Source of the DNA: PALSA-1004 sp963804885
GTDB lineage: Bacteria > Pseudomonadota > Gammaproteobacteria > Burkholderiales > SG8-41
Direction of reading: 5' to 3'
NCBI GenBank assembly: GCA_963804885.1
Contig: CAWDSF010000024.1
Location: 40,880 to 104,879, forward strand
Length of the DNA stretch: 64,000 bases
Under the pieces are notes generated by a model. The model did not search any database. It had not been told where the DNA came from and saw nothing but the letters and a program-made list of their open reading frames with translations. The position numbers were made by a program, and so were the translations under genes. Numbering within the stretch: position 1 is the first letter of the stretch; each line of letters begins with the position of its first letter. Positions 26,553-36,661 of this stretch are shown here, in pieces.

Positions 26553-28163
26553 ATGCTCAGACTCACCGAAATCAAGCTGCCGCTCGAGCACGCCGAGGAT
26601 GCGCTCCGTAAGAGCATCGTCGCGCGCCTTGGCATCGACGCGAACGAACTGCTGAATTACGCTATTTTCCGCCGCGGCGTCGATGCGCGCCGGCGTTCCG
26701 CGATCGTATTTATCTACACCGTTGACGTCGAAGTCGCCGATGAGGCAACGGTGCTGCAACGCTTGAAGGACGAGCGCCATATCACGCGCACGCCCGCCAT
26801 GGATTACCGGGCCGTTGCTCAAGCTCCGGCGAAGCTAGCATCGCGGCCGGTGGTGATCGGCACCGGCCCGTGCGGGCTGTTTGCGGGTCTCATACTCGCG
26901 GAGATGGGATTTCGTCCGCTGATACTCGAGCGCGGCAAGGCGGTACGCGAGCGCACCAAAGACACGTTCGGTTTGTGGCGCAAGTCCATCTTGAATCCCG
27001 AATCGAATGTTCAGTTCGGCGAAGGCGGCGCCGGCACCTTTTCCGATGGCAAGCTCTACAGCCAGATCAAGGACCCGCGCTTTCTCGGCCGCAAGGTGTT
27101 GACCGAGTTCGTAAGAGCCGGCGCACCCGCGGAAATCCTGTACGTGAGCAAACCTCACATCGGCACGTTCCGGCTGGTGGGCATGGTGGAAAACATGCGC
27201 AACTCGATTCATGCGCTCGGCGGCGAGATCCGGTTCCAATGCAAGGTGACCGATGTAAACATCGAGAACGGGCAGGTTCGCGGCGTGACGCTGGCAAACG
27301 GCGAGACCATTGCCGCAGACCACGTCGTACTCGCGGTCGGCCACAGCGCGCGCGATACGTTCGAGATGCTCGGCGCGCGCGGCGTGCACATCGAGCCCAA
27401 GCCTTTTTCGATCGGCTTTCGCATCGAGCATCCGCAGTCGCTCATCGACCGTGCGCGTTACGGCAAATTTGCCGGCTCCGCGCTGCTGGGCGCCGCCGAC
27501 TACAAGCTCGTGCATCATTGCGGCAACGGCCGCTCCGTCTACAGCTTTTGCATGTGCCCGGGCGGCACGGTCGTGGCCGCCGCTTCCGAGCCCGGCCACG
27601 TAGTGACGAACGGGATGAGCCAGTACTCGCGCACCGAACGCAACGCCAATGCGGGCATCGTGGTTGGAATTACGCCTGCCGATTTTCCGGGACACGCGCT
27701 GGCGGGCATCGAGTTCCAGCGTCAGTGGGAAAGCCGCGCATTCGAAGCAGGCGGCCGCAACTACTGTGCGCCCGCCCAACTGGTCGGTGATTACATTGCG
27801 CAGCGCGCCTCGACGACGCTGGGGACGGTGACACCTTCTTATGCGCCGGGCGTGCGCATGACCGACTTGAGTGGCTGTATTCCCGCTTACGCGGCAGACG
27901 CCATTCGTGAAGCACTGCCGGCGTTCGAAAAACAAATCAAGGGTTACGCCATGCATGACGCCGTGTTGACCGGCGTCGAAACCCGCACATCTTCGCCGAT
28001 CCGTATCAGGCGCAACGCGCGCTATGAAAGCGTCAACACGCGCGGGCTGTATCCGGCCGGCGAAGGCGCGGGCTACGCGGGCGGCATACTGTCCGCGGCC
28101 GTGGACGGCATCGAAGCCGCCGAAGCGGTCGCGCTGAATATTACCGCCGGCGCCGGTGCATAA
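26553..28163 (+). CDS. FAD-dependent dehydrogenase (COG2509-like)
   Basis: 536 residues. An N-terminal region of about 90 residues (MLRLTEIKLPLEHAEDALRK) precedes the FAD-binding RPVVIGTGPCGLFAGLILAE. ESNVQFGEGGAGTFSDGKL follows, and the C-terminal FAD block is RGLYPAGEGAGYAGGILSAA. This is the uncharacterised FAD-dependent dehydrogenase family related to HI0933/BaiN-like flavoproteins; substrate and partner are unknown. It includes two Cys close together (YSFCMCPGG) in the substrate domain. It starts at ATG 26553 and is followed after 27 bases by rluF, so the two are likely cotranscribed. Confidence 0.82.
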   Translation: MLRLTEIKLPLEHAEDALRKSIVARLGIDANELLNYAIFRRGVDARRRSAIVFIYTVDVEVADEATVLQRLKDERHITRTPAMDYRAVAQAPAKLASRPVVIGTGPCGLFAGLILAEMGFRPLILERGKAVRERTKDTFGLWRKSILNPESNVQFGEGGAGTFSDGKLYSQIKDPRFLGRKVLTEFVRAGAPAEILYVSKPHIGTFRLVGMVENMRNSIHALGGEIRFQCKVTDVNIENGQVRGVTLANGETIAADHVVLAVGHSARDTFEMLGARGVHIEPKPFSIGFRIEHPQSLIDRARYGKFAGSALLGAADYKLVHHCGNGRSVYSFCMCPGGTVVAAASEPGHVVTNGMSQYSRTERNANAGIVVGITPADFPGHALAGIEFQRQWESRAFEAGGRNYCAPAQLVGDYIAQRASTTLGTVTPSYAPGVRMTDLSGCIPAYAADAIREALPAFEKQIKGYAMHDAVLTGVETRTSSPIRIRRNARYESVNTRGLYPAGEGAGYAGGILSAAVDGIEAAEAVALNITAGAGA

Positions 28164-28190
28164 TCCGGCATCGCACGCCCAGCCATCACC

Positions 28191-28922
28191 ATGGAAAAAG
28201 TCCGCGTATCGAAACTGATGTCCGAGCAGGGAATCTGCTCGCGCCGCGAAGCCGACAGCTATATAGAGCGCGGCTGGGTTCTCGTCGACGGGATACCGGT
28301 TACCGAACTGGGCACCCGCATTTTTCCGACCCAGCGCATCACGCTGGCGAAAGCCGCCCAGTCGCAGCAGGAAGCAAGCGTGACCGTACTGCTGAACAAG
28401 CCGATTGGTTTCGTGTCGGGACAAGCTGAGCAGGGCTACCGGCCCGCGATCACGCTGATCGGCGCGCAATCGCATTTTAAAGGCGACCGCACGCCGCTGC
28501 GTTTTACGCCCGCCCAACTGAAAGGGCTCGCGCCGGCAGGCCGTCTCGATATCGATTCGACCGGGCTGCTGGTCCTGACCCAGGACGGCCGCATTGCCAA
28601 GCAATTGATCGGCGAAAGCTCGGGCATCGAAAAAGAGTACCTGGTGCGCGTCGAAGGCACGCTGCCCGCCGCGGGCCTTGCCCAGCTGAATTTCGGGTTG
28701 AGTCTCGACGGCGCGCCGCTCAAGCGCGCCGAGGTCAAATGGCAGAACGACGATCAGCTGCGCTTCGTGCTGCGCGAGGGAAAGAAACGGCAGATCCGTC
28801 GCATGTGCGAACTGGTCGGACTCAAGGTCACCGGATTAAAGCGCGTGCGCATCGGCAAGGTATTGCTGGGAGACCTGCCGCAAGGTCAGTGGCGTTACCT
28901 GCGCAGCGACGAGCGTTTCTGA
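28191..28922 (+). CDS. rluF: 23S rRNA pseudouridine synthase, RluF-like
   Basis: 243 residues of the RsuA/RluB/E/F family. The N-terminal S4 RNA-binding domain is VRVSKLMSEQGICSRREADS to about residue 60. LLNKPIGFVSGQ and the catalytic Asp in PAGRLDIDSTGLLVLT mark the catalytic domain, and EGKKRQIRRMCELVG is the second family motif. The FVSG-Q variant and length point to RluF (U2604), with RluE or another member not excluded. Confidence 0.85.
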   Translation: MEKVRVSKLMSEQGICSRREADSYIERGWVLVDGIPVTELGTRIFPTQRITLAKAAQSQQEASVTVLLNKPIGFVSGQAEQGYRPAITLIGAQSHFKGDRTPLRFTPAQLKGLAPAGRLDIDSTGLLVLTQDGRIAKQLIGESSGIEKEYLVRVEGTLPAAGLAQLNFGLSLDGAPLKRAEVKWQNDDQLRFVLREGKKRQIRRMCELVGLKVTGLKRVRIGKVLLGDLPQGQWRYLRSDERF

Positions 28923-28996
28923 GCCGCGCGGCGGCGGTGAAAACTGCCTCGACGACGCGTTAAACGGGCCGCCAGGACACGGCACGTCAGGAAAGA

Positions 28997-29073
28997 TGGG
29001 GTGGCCTACGGGGCTTGAACCCGTGACCCTTGGAATCACAATCCAATGCTCTACCAGCTGAGCTAAGGCCACC
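28997..29073 (-). tRNA. tRNA-His (GTG)
   Basis: A 77-base cloverleaf with encoded CCA (28997-28999). Anticodon stem TTGGA/TCCAA encloses TTGTGAT, anticodon GTG. The extra G-1 (29073) opposite discriminator C (29000), the identity signal of tRNA-His, is present. It is the distal gene of a His-Arg-Pro cluster read from the minus strand. Confidence 0.96.
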
Positions 29074-29101
29074 ATCGAAAACGTTGCGGCACTGCTGTAT
29101 T

Positions 29102-29178
29102 TGGTGCGCCCGGCGGGACTCGAACCCACAACCCCCGGCTTAGAAGGCCGGTGCTCTATCCGGTTGAGCTACGGGCAC
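29102..29178 (-). tRNA. tRNA-Arg (TCT)
   Basis: A cloverleaf with acceptor GTGCCCG/CGGGCGC and encoded CCA. Anticodon stem CCGGC/GCCGG encloses CTTCTAA, anticodon TCT, which reads AGA and AGG. It is the middle gene of the cluster. Confidence 0.96.
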
Positions 29179-29197
29179 TCCCGCGGATACTCAAATG

Positions 29198-29274
29198 TGG
29201 TCGGGGTGGAGAGATTTGAACTCCCGACATCCTGGTCCCAAACCAGGCGCGCTACCAGGCTACGCTACACCCCG
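29198..29274 (-). tRNA. tRNA-Pro (TGG)
   Basis: Acceptor CGGGGTG/CACCCCG with encoded CCA. Anticodon stem CCTGG/CCAGG encloses TTTGGGA, anticodon TGG, which reads CCN proline codons. It is the promoter-proximal gene of the three-tRNA cluster. Confidence 0.96.
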
Positions 29275-29408
29275 AATAAAGCCGTCATAGTGCAGGTTCC
29301 CACCGGCGCCAAACCGATGTTACGCCGGAACTAAAGGCGCGTAATATACCCCTACCGCCCCGCAGGGGTCAATGCAATCCGGCCGGCACTCACGACCGGC
29401 ACAATGAC

Positions 29409-29437
29409 TTGCTGAGCGCGGGTATTTCTGCTATAAA
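29409..29437 (+). promoter_or_regulatory. Probable dksA promoter
   Basis: TTGCTG (29409-29414) and TATAAA (29432-29437) are 17 bases apart and 31 bases before the dksA start. Confidence 0.6.
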
Positions 29438-29468
29438 ACGCACCATTTTTGAAGAATCGGAAGAGCTC

Positions 29469-29892
29469 ATGGCAGCAGAATTGCACAAGCCGCACCAGCC
29501 CTACAAGCCGAAAGCGCGCGAGGAATATATGAATTCCAAGCAACTCGCGCATTTCAGAAACATGCTCGCGGAAATGAAGCGCGAGCTGTCCCAGGACATC
29601 GACCGCACCGTCCATACGATGCAGGACGAAGCGACGATATTCGCCGATCCGAACGACCGCGCGAGCCAGGAATCGGACATGTCGCTCGAGCTGCGGAACC
29701 GCGACCGCGAACGCAAGCTCATCAAGAAGATCGACGAGACCATACGTCAAGATCGACGCCGGCGAATACGGCTACTGCGACAGCTGCGGGGTCGAAATCG
29801 GGCTGAAGCGCCTCGAAGCACGCCCTACCGCGACGCTGTGCATCGACTGCAAAACGCTCGACGAGTTGAGAGAGAAACAAGTAGCAAAATAA
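29469..29892 (+). CDS. dksA: RNA polymerase-binding transcription factor DksA (one frameshift)
   Basis: About 140 residues when a single extra base near 29747 is allowed for. It binds in the secondary channel of RNA polymerase and with ppGpp controls rRNA and amino-acid promoters. ATG 29469 (MAAELHKPHQPYKPKAREEY) starts the protein; FADPNDRASQESDMSLELRN ends the coiled coil and carries the two tip Asp residues. After the shift AGEYGYCDSCGVEIGLKRL and ATLCIDCKTLDELREKQV give the four-Cys zinc finger. Such a core gene is unlikely to be broken in a living cell, so the shift is taken as an assembly error. Confidence 0.93.
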
Positions 29893-29910
29893 CGCAGACC
29901 GTCGCAGCAT

Positions 29911-29940
29911 AAAAAAAGGGCAGCCAGGCTGCCCTTTTTT
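29911..29940. terminator. Bidirectional intrinsic terminator (dksA and pnp)
   Basis: GGGCAGCC / GGCTGCCC form a tight stem flanked by seven A residues on the left and six T residues on the right. It ends dksA on the plus strand and pnp on the minus strand. Confidence 0.92.
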
Positions 29941-29970
29941 ATTGCCTACGTTAATTGCTTGTACTGGCGG

Positions 29971-32090
29971 TTATTGCACGGTTTGCGGCTGCGCCTGCTG
30001 CGTTTCGGCCGCGGCGGCTTTCATGCTCAGACGCAGGCGACCCTTCTCGTCCGCTTCGATGACCTTGACGCGAACCGACTGGCCTTCCTTCAGATGATCG
30101 GCGACTGCATTGACGCGCTCGTTGGCGATCTGCGAGATGTGCAGCAAGCCGTCTTTGCCCGGCAATACGCTGACGATCGCGCCGAAATCGAGCAGCTTCA
30201 ACACGGTGCCTTCATACACGCGGCCGACTTCGACGTCGGCGGTGATTTCCTCGATGCGCCGCCGCGCAAGCTCGCCGCCTTCGGACGAAACGCAGGCGAT
30301 CGTGACAGTGCCGTCGTCCGCGATATCGATCGACGTGCCGGTTTCTTCGGTGAGCGCGCGGATTACCGCGCCGCCCTTGCCGATTACGTCGCGGATTTTC
30401 TCCGGCTTGATCTTGATCGTGATCATGCGCGGCGCGTATGCGGAGAGTTCGGTGCGCGGCGTTTCGAGCGCGGACTTCATTTTGCCGAGAATGTGGATGC
30501 GGCCTTCCTGCGCCTGCACCAGCGCCGCATGCATGATCTCCTTGGTGATGCCGGTGATCTTGATGTCCATCTGCAATGCGGTGATGCCCTTCTCGGTGCC
30601 GGCGACTTTGAAGTCCATGTCGCCGAGATGATCTTCGTCACCCAGGATGTCCGACAGCACGGCGAACCGGTTGCCTTCTTTGATGAGGCCCATCGCGATA
30701 CCCGCGACGTGCGCCTTCAAAGGCACGCCCGCGTCCATCAGCGCAAGACAGCCGCCGCATACCGACGCCATCGAGCTCGAACCGTTGGATTCAGTGATTT
30801 CCGATACGACGCGCATCGAATAGCCGAATTCCTCCGCCGACGGGCAGCACCGCCAGCAGCGCGCGCTTGGCGAGCCGGCCGTGGCCGATTTCACGCCGCT
30901 TGGGCGAGCCGACGCGGCCGGTCTCACCGGTCGCATACGGAGGCATGTTGTAGTGAAGCATGAAACGGTCGGTGTATTCGCCCATCAGCGCGTCGATGCG
31001 CTGCTCGTCGCGCGACGTGCCCAGTGTCGCAACTACCAGCGCCTGCGTCTCGCCGCGCGTGAACAACGCCGAGCCATGCGCGCGCGGCAGCACGCCCGAG
31101 CGGATCGAAATAGGACGGATCGTGCGCGTGTCGCGGCCGTCGATACGCGGTTCGCCGTTCAGTATCTGGCTGCGCACGATCTTCGACTCGAGCGCGAAAC
31201 AGATTTCCTTGACTGCGTTGCCGTCGGGGCCGCCTTCCTTGCCTACGCCGACTTCATCGAACACGCGGCGCCAGATATTGTCGATGGCTTCCGAGCGCGC
31301 CTGCTTTTGCTTGACCTGGAACGCCGCATTCAGATCGCTCTCGGCGAGCTGGGCGACACGCGAGGCCAGCGTTTCATCCTTGGCGGGGGGCGCCCAATCC
31401 CAGACTGGATTGTTCACTTCGTCGGCGAGCTGGTTGATTGCTTCGATGACAGCTTGCATCTGCTCGTGGCCGAACATGACGGCGCCGAGCATCACGTCCT
31501 CGGACAACTCGTTGGCTTCCGATTCCACCATGAGCACCGCCGGCTGCGTGCCGGCGACGACGAGGTTCAGCTGACTGGTTTTGAGCTCGGTCGCAGTCGG
31601 ATTGAGCACGTACTGGCCATCGGCGTAGCCCACGCGCGCGGCGCCGATCGGGCCATTGAAAGGAATGCCGGAGACGGCGAGCGCCGCCGAAGTTCCGATC
31701 ATCGCCGGGACGTCGGAGTCGATCTCGTTGTTCGACGACATGACCGTCGCGACGACCTGAACTTCGTTGTAGTAGCCATCCGGAAACAGCGGGCGGATCG
31801 GCCGGTCGATCAGGCGTGAAGTCAGAATTTCTTTTTCCGACGGGCGCCCTTCGCGCTTGAAAAAGCCGCCTGGAATTTTTCCGGCGGCATAGGTGCGTTC
31901 CTGGTAATCGACCGTCAGCGGCAGAAAATCTTTGCCTTCGGCGGCGGATTTCCGTGCCGACGACGGTTACCAACACTACGGTATCTTCCAGGGTCACCAC
32001 TACGGCGCCGCTGGCCTGGCGTGCGATTTCGCCGGTTTCGAGCGTCAGCTTATGACGCCCCCACATGATGGTTTTCTTGATTGGGCTCAC
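29971..32090 (-). CDS. pnp: Polyribonucleotide nucleotidyltransferase (two frameshifts)
   Basis: About 706 residues over two single-base insertions near 31958 and 30841. PNPase degrades RNA from the 3' end with phosphate and belongs to the degradosome. It starts at GTG 32090 (MSPIKKTIMWGRHKLTLETG) after AAGGATACGACA. Two RNase PH domains are seen (first at the N-terminus with LTVDYQERTYAAGKIPGGFF, second with GSALFTRGETQALVVATLGT), then the KH domain KIKPEKIRDVIGKGGAVIRA and the S1 domain GRVYEGTVLKLLDFGAIVSV. Each shift corresponds to one extra base in the reading frame. It follows rpsO as in most proteobacteria. Confidence 0.95.
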
Positions 32091-32172
32091 TGTCGTATCC
32101 TTTTATGCCACGGTTTGGCCGCACGGCAATCGCGCGGGCGGGAGTATCAAAATACAGGCGCTGATGTAACAA

Positions 32173-32200
32173 GCCTGTTGCAAAATGCTCTGCAACAGGC
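32173..32200 (-). promoter_or_regulatory. Hairpin in the pnp leader
   Basis: A perfect 10-bp stem (GCCTGTTGCA 32173-32182, TGCAACAGGC 32191-32200) with an 8-base loop lies in the 240-base rpsO-pnp gap, 82 bases before the pnp start. No T run follows in the minus direction. In E. coli the pnp leader forms a double strand cut by RNase III for autocontrol; this hairpin is a candidate equivalent, by inference. Confidence 0.5.
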
Positions 32201-32330
32201 CGTGTTCAGGGGAGTATGAGGGGACTTGTCCTCTCATTTTGTAACGACCGCCAAACATGGCCGTCCTGGACGCAATGCCGGGCCGGCCACTCATGCAACC
32301 GCAATCTCTACCACCGACACCACGGTGGAA

Positions 32331-32600
32331 TCACTTGCGCAGACCGAGGCGATCGATCAGGGCGCGATATTTTTCAACGTTCGAGCGTTTCAGATAATCG
32401 AGCAGCTTGCGCCGCTGGCTCACCATGCGCAGAAGGCCGCGGCGCGAGTGGTGGTCCTTCACGTGCACTTTGAAATGCTCGGTCAATTCGGTGATACGGG
32501 CCGACAGCAGAGCAACCTGCACTTCCGGCGAACCGGTGTCGGATTGCTTGCGCTGGTAATCTTTAACGATCTGCGCTTTTTGCGTGCCGCTGGTTGGCAT
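32331..32600 (-). CDS. rpsO: 30S ribosomal protein S15
   Basis: 89 residues, the usual length. ATG 32600 (MPTSGTQKAQIVKDYQRKQS) is chosen over one two codons upstream because GGAG lies at the right distance. Core motifs: DTGSPEVQVALLSARITELT, HFKVHVKDHHSRRGLLRMVS, RRKLLDYLKR. It binds 16S rRNA early in 30S assembly. Confidence 0.98.
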   Translation of the reverse strand: MPTSGTQKAQIVKDYQRKQSDTGSPEVQVALLSARITELTEHFKVHVKDHHSRRGLLRMVSQRRKLLDYLKRSNVEKYRALIDRLGLRK

Positions 32601-32624
32601 TCTCATCTCCACTTGCAAAGTCCG

Positions 32625-33614
32625 CTATTTTAACCCGTAACTCGCGGCTTTCTCAAGCAATTTTAGGACGTTGTACTGGGCGCGCCAGCCGCAGAGGAAG
32701 CCGACTGGGATGTTGCCACCAGGCGCTTCGGCAACAAGCGTCCAGTTCGTGTCGAGTTCCCCCAGACCCAGGAAGCGCCGTTCGGGTCCATACAAACGCA
32801 CCAGACCGCTGATATCGTCGCGAATATCGATCTGGGCGCCCTGACCCTGCAGAATTCGCGTCACGGCGTCCGTTTCCAGCTCCAGCGCCGGCAAACCGTC
32901 AGCCAGGCTATCGACGGGCAGCAAACGGTCCGTTCGCTGCGCCTCAGGCAACTGCTCGAGTTCCGCCAGGCTCACGGCATCCGCCAGTCCGAAGTTCCCG
33001 ACCTGCGTGCGCCGCAATCCCGCCAGCGTCGCGCCGCAACCCAGCGCGGCGCCTATGTCTTCGGCCAGCACCCTGATATAGGTTCCCTTGGTGCAATTCA
33101 CATTGATCGTGAACCGGTCACCCGCGAAATCGAGCAGCGTGATGCCATGTATCGTGATGCTGCGCGGCGCGCGCTCGACCGTCAGCCCCGCGCGCGCGTA
33201 TGCGTAGAGTGGCTTGCCGTCGCGTTTGAGCGCGCTGTACATGGGCGGCGTCTGTGCCAGCACGCCCGTAAACGTCGCCAGCACTGCAACGAGCTGGTCG
33301 CGCGTAACTTCGACAGGTTTCCGCGCGAGCACCTCGCCTTCACGATCGCCGGTAGTCGTCGTTACGCCGAGCAACACTTCCGCGTCGTAGCTTTTGTCCG
33401 CACTGAACGCGTCGGTCGAAAACTTGGTGGCTTCGCCGAGGCACACCGGCAGCAACCCGCTGGCCAGCGGGTCGAGCGTGCCCACGTGGCCGGCTTTGGC
33501 TGCCGCAAACAGGCGCTTTACCTGCTGAATTGCCGCGTTCGAAGTAATGCCCGTGGGTTTATCGAGCAGCAGCACGCCATCGACGGCGCGGCGAACTCGC
33601 ACAGGCTGGATCAA
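32625..33614 (-). CDS. truB: tRNA pseudouridine(55) synthase
   Basis: 329 residues. It makes pseudouridine 55 in the T loop of tRNAs. GVLLLDKPTGITSNAAIQQV and the catalytic Asp in AKAGHVGTLDPLASGLLPVC are the family marks; a C-terminal PUA-like domain ends the protein. It lies between rbfA and rpsO in the conserved order. Confidence 0.97.
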   Translation of the reverse strand: MIQPVRVRRAVDGVLLLDKPTGITSNAAIQQVKRLFAAAKAGHVGTLDPLASGLLPVCLGEATKFSTDAFSADKSYDAEVLLGVTTTTGDREGEVLARKPVEVTRDQLVAVLATFTGVLAQTPPMYSALKRDGKPLYAYARAGLTVERAPRSITIHGITLLDFAGDRFTINVNCTKGTYIRVLAEDIGAALGCGATLAGLRRTQVGNFGLADAVSLAELEQLPEAQRTDRLLPVDSLADGLPALELETDAVTRILQGQGAQIDIRDDISGLVRLYGPERRFLGLGELDTNWTLVAEAPGGNIPVGFLCGWRAQYNVLKLLEKAASYGLK

Positions 33615-33632
33615 AGTCGCGCCGGCGCCGGT

Positions 33633-34013
33633 TCAGGCGCGCTTTTTCTTTGTGCCGCCATCATCGCCGCTGACCGCCGCGTCGATCAATTGCGACAACC
33701 GCACGCCGCGCTCGACCGATTCATCGTGGATGAAGTGGAGCTGCGGAATGCTGCGCAGCTTGATCCGATGGCCGAGCTCGTGACGCAAAAATCCGGCCGC
33801 TCGATTAAGTCCCTCGGTCGCTGCTGAAATCTGGTCGGCGTCGCCCAGCATCGTGAAGAAAACTTTGGCGTGCGCGTAATCCGAAGTCACTTCGACATCG
33901 GTCAGCGTGACCATGCCGATGCGCGGATCCTTGACTTCCGTGCGCAGCAGTTCAGCCAGATCGCGCTGAATCTGCTCGGCCACGCGCAGCGTGCGGGAAA
34001 AATCGCGGGGCAT
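33633..34013 (-). CDS. rbfA: Ribosome-binding factor A
   Basis: 126 residues with the KH-like RbfA fold: RVAEQIQRDLAELLRTEVKD, TLTDVEVTSDYAHAKVFFTM and LRSIPQLHFIHDESVERGVR. It helps late 30S maturation at the 16S 5' end. The C-terminus ends in a Lys/Arg-rich tail. Confidence 0.96.
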   Translation of the reverse strand: MPRDFSRTLRVAEQIQRDLAELLRTEVKDPRIGMVTLTDVEVTSDYAHAKVFFTMLGDADQISAATEGLNRAAGFLRHELGHRIKLRSIPQLHFIHDESVERGVRLSQLIDAAVSGDDGGTKKKRA

Positions 34014-34078
34014 AAGCTGCGCCGTAAAGGCGTGAAGCGTGAGGCGTCAGGCAAAATGGCCCATCCACCCCTCGCGCT

Positions 34079-36643
34079 TCACAGCGTGCGCGCCACCTCG
34101 ACGACCTCGTATACCTCGAGCTGGTCGCCTACTTTCAGGTCGCCGAAATTCTTCACCGACAAGCCGCAATCGAACCCGGCTTTGACCTCGCGCGCGTCGT
34201 CCTTGAAGCGCTTCAGCGAATCGAGCTCGCCGTCATGGATGACCACGTTGTCGCGCAACACGCGCACCTTGGCGCTGCGGCGCACCAGGCCGTCGAGCAC
34301 CATGCAGCCGGCGACGGTCCCGACCTTGGAGATCTTGAACACCTGCCGGACTTCGACCATGCCGAGAACGCTCTCTTTTTTCTCGGGCGTGAGCATGCCG
34401 GACAACGCCGCCTTCACGTCGTCGAGCGCTTCATAAATGATGTTGTAATAACGAATGTCGACGCCCGCCGATTCGGCGAGCTTGCGCGCCATCGCATCGG
34501 CGCGCGTGTTGAAGCCGATGATGACGGCTTTCGATGCGAGCGCGAGATTGACGTCGGATTCGGTGATGCCGCCGACGCCGCAATGCACGATGTTGACCTT
34601 GACTTCGTCCGTCGAAATCTTGGGCAGCGCGTGCGCCATCGCTTCGTAGGAGCCCTGCACGTCGGACTTGATGATGATCGACAGCGTTTTCTTGCCTGCC
34701 TCGCCGACCTGCTCGAACAGGTTTTCACTCTTGCTCGACTGCTGCAGCGCGAGCTTGACGTCGCGAAACTTGCCCTGCCGGAACAACGCGATTTCACGCG
34801 CTTTGCGCTCGTCGCCGAGGACCAGCACGTCCGAACCGGCTGCCGGCACGTCGGACATGCCCTGGATTTCCACGGGAATCGACGGACCGGCGCTGTCGAC
34901 TGCCTTGCCGGTTTCATCGAGCATCGCGCGCACCCGCCCAAACACCGCGCCGGCGAGCACGACGTCGCCGCGCTTCAACGTTCCTGATTGCACGAGCACG
35001 GTCGCCACCGGGCCGCGGCCCTTGTCGAGGCGCGCTTCGATCACTATTCCTTTGGCCGGCGCATCTTTCGCCGCTTTCAGTTCCAGCACCTCGGCCTGCA
35101 GCAATACGCTTTCCAGCAGCTTGTCGATGCCTTCACCCGTTTTGGCGGACACCGGCACGAACATCGTGTCGCCGCCCCACTCCTCGGGCACTACTTCCTG
35201 CCCGGCGAGATCCTGCTTGATGCGCTCGGGATTCGCTTCCGGACGATCGATCTTGTTCAGCGCAACGACCATCGGCACTTTCGCCGCCTTCGCGTGATGA
35301 ATTGCTTCTATCGTTTGCGGCATCACGCCGTCGTCGGCAGCAACGACCAGAATGACGAGGTCGGTCACTTTCGCGCCGCGCGCACGCATCGCGGTAAACG
35401 CTTCGTGGCCAGGCGTGTCGAGGAACGTAATCATCCCGCGCGGCGTCTCGACGTGATACGCGCCGATGTGCTGGGTGATCCCGCCCGCTTCACCGCTGGC
35501 AACGCGCGTGCGGCGAATGTGGTCGAGCAGCGACGTCTTGCCATGGTCGACGTGACCCATGACCGTCACCACCGGCGCCCGCGCCTCCAGTTTCAATTCC
35601 TCGTGCTGCGGCGCTTCGGCAAGGTATGCATCCGGGTCGTCGAGCTTCGCGCGCACCGGTTTGTGGCCCATCTCCTCGACGACGATCATTGCCGTATCCT
35701 GGTCCACGACCTGATTGATCGTCACCATGGTGCCGAGCTTCATCATGACTTTGATGACTTCGGCTGCTTTGACCGACATTTTCTGCGCGAGCGCCGCAAC
35801 CGTAATGGTTTCGGGCACGCTGACTTCGCGGATGATCGGCTCGAGCGGCGCGGCAAATGCGTGATCGCCGGCCGGCTCGTCGCCGTCGTGCTTGGCGTGG
35901 CGGTCCTTGCGGGTGCGCCAGCCCATGCCGCCGCCCATGTCTCCGCGTGTTTTGATCGAGCGGCGCTTGACGCTTTCATCCCGCCACACAACTTCTTTGA
36001 CGGTCTTCTTGGCCTTCTTGTCGGCCTTGGGCTTCTCGCCTGGTTTCGGCTGCGGCTTGTGCAGCGTTCCCTCGGCTAGCGGCGCGGCGACGGGCGCCGG
36101 GGCTGCGACCGGCGCAACCGGCGCGGCAACGGCGGCCGGGGCCTCGGCGACTGGCTCCGCATCCGCCTTCTTTTTCTTGAGGCGCGATTGCTTCTCCTGC
36201 ACTTCTTCGCTTTGCAGCGCGATCAGCTCGGCCTGTTTCTTGGCCTCTGCTTCGCGCTTCGCCATTTGCTCGGCGTCCACCACGGGTACCGGGCCCGCGG
36301 GCGCGGCGGGCGCAACCGCAACGGGCGGCGCCTCGACAACGGCATCGCGCTTGACGAGCACGCGCTTCTTGCGCACCTCGACCTGGATGGTGCGCGCCTT
36401 GCCCGTGCTGTCCGACTTCTTGATCTCGGTCGTTTGCTTGCGCGTCAGCGTGATCTTGTTCTTGGCTTCACGCGCGCCATGCGACTGCCGCAGATAGTCG
36501 AGCAGCTGCGTCTTGTCTTTTTCGGTAAGGACCGTGTCGTCAGCGAGCTTTTTCTTGACGCCGGCAGTCTGCAGTTGCTCGATCAGCAATTCGATCGGCA
36601 GACCGAGTTCCTTCGCGAACTGTGTAACGTTGATCTGTGCCAT
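34079..36643 (-). CDS. infB: Translation initiation factor IF-2
   Basis: 854 residues. N-terminal IF2 domains (MAQINVTQFAKELGLPIELL) and an Ala/Pro/Lys-rich linker precede the GTPase domain: VTVMGHVDHGKTSLLDHIR (G1), DTPGHEA (G3) and NKID (G4). Domains II-IV follow, ending with KNFGDLKVGDQLEVYEVVEV. It places initiator tRNA on the 30S subunit. It is in the rimP-nusA-infB operon, 18 bases after nusA. Confidence 0.98.
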   Translation of the reverse strand: MAQINVTQFAKELGLPIELLIEQLQTAGVKKKLADDTVLTEKDKTQLLDYLRQSHGAREAKNKITLTRKQTTEIKKSDSTGKARTIQVEVRKKRVLVKRDAVVEAPPVAVAPAAPAGPVPVVDAEQMAKREAEAKKQAELIALQSEEVQEKQSRLKKKKADAEPVAEAPAAVAAPVAPVAAPAPVAAPLAEGTLHKPQPKPGEKPKADKKAKKTVKEVVWRDESVKRRSIKTRGDMGGGMGWRTRKDRHAKHDGDEPAGDHAFAAPLEPIIREVSVPETITVAALAQKMSVKAAEVIKVMMKLGTMVTINQVVDQDTAMIVVEEMGHKPVRAKLDDPDAYLAEAPQHEELKLEARAPVVTVMGHVDHGKTSLLDHIRRTRVASGEAGGITQHIGAYHVETPRGMITFLDTPGHEAFTAMRARGAKVTDLVILVVAADDGVMPQTIEAIHHAKAAKVPMVVALNKIDRPEANPERIKQDLAGQEVVPEEWGGDTMFVPVSAKTGEGIDKLLESVLLQAEVLELKAAKDAPAKGIVIEARLDKGRGPVATVLVQSGTLKRGDVVLAGAVFGRVRAMLDETGKAVDSAGPSIPVEIQGMSDVPAAGSDVLVLGDERKAREIALFRQGKFRDVKLALQQSSKSENLFEQVGEAGKKTLSIIIKSDVQGSYEAMAHALPKISTDEVKVNIVHCGVGGITESDVNLALASKAVIIGFNTRADAMARKLAESAGVDIRYYNIIYEALDDVKAALSGMLTPEKKESVLGMVEVRQVFKISKVGTVAGCMVLDGLVRRSAKVRVLRDNVVIHDGELDSLKRFKDDAREVKAGFDCGLSVKNFGDLKVGDQLEVYEVVEVARTL

Positions 36644-36661
36644 GGTGAACTCCGGGTGTAA

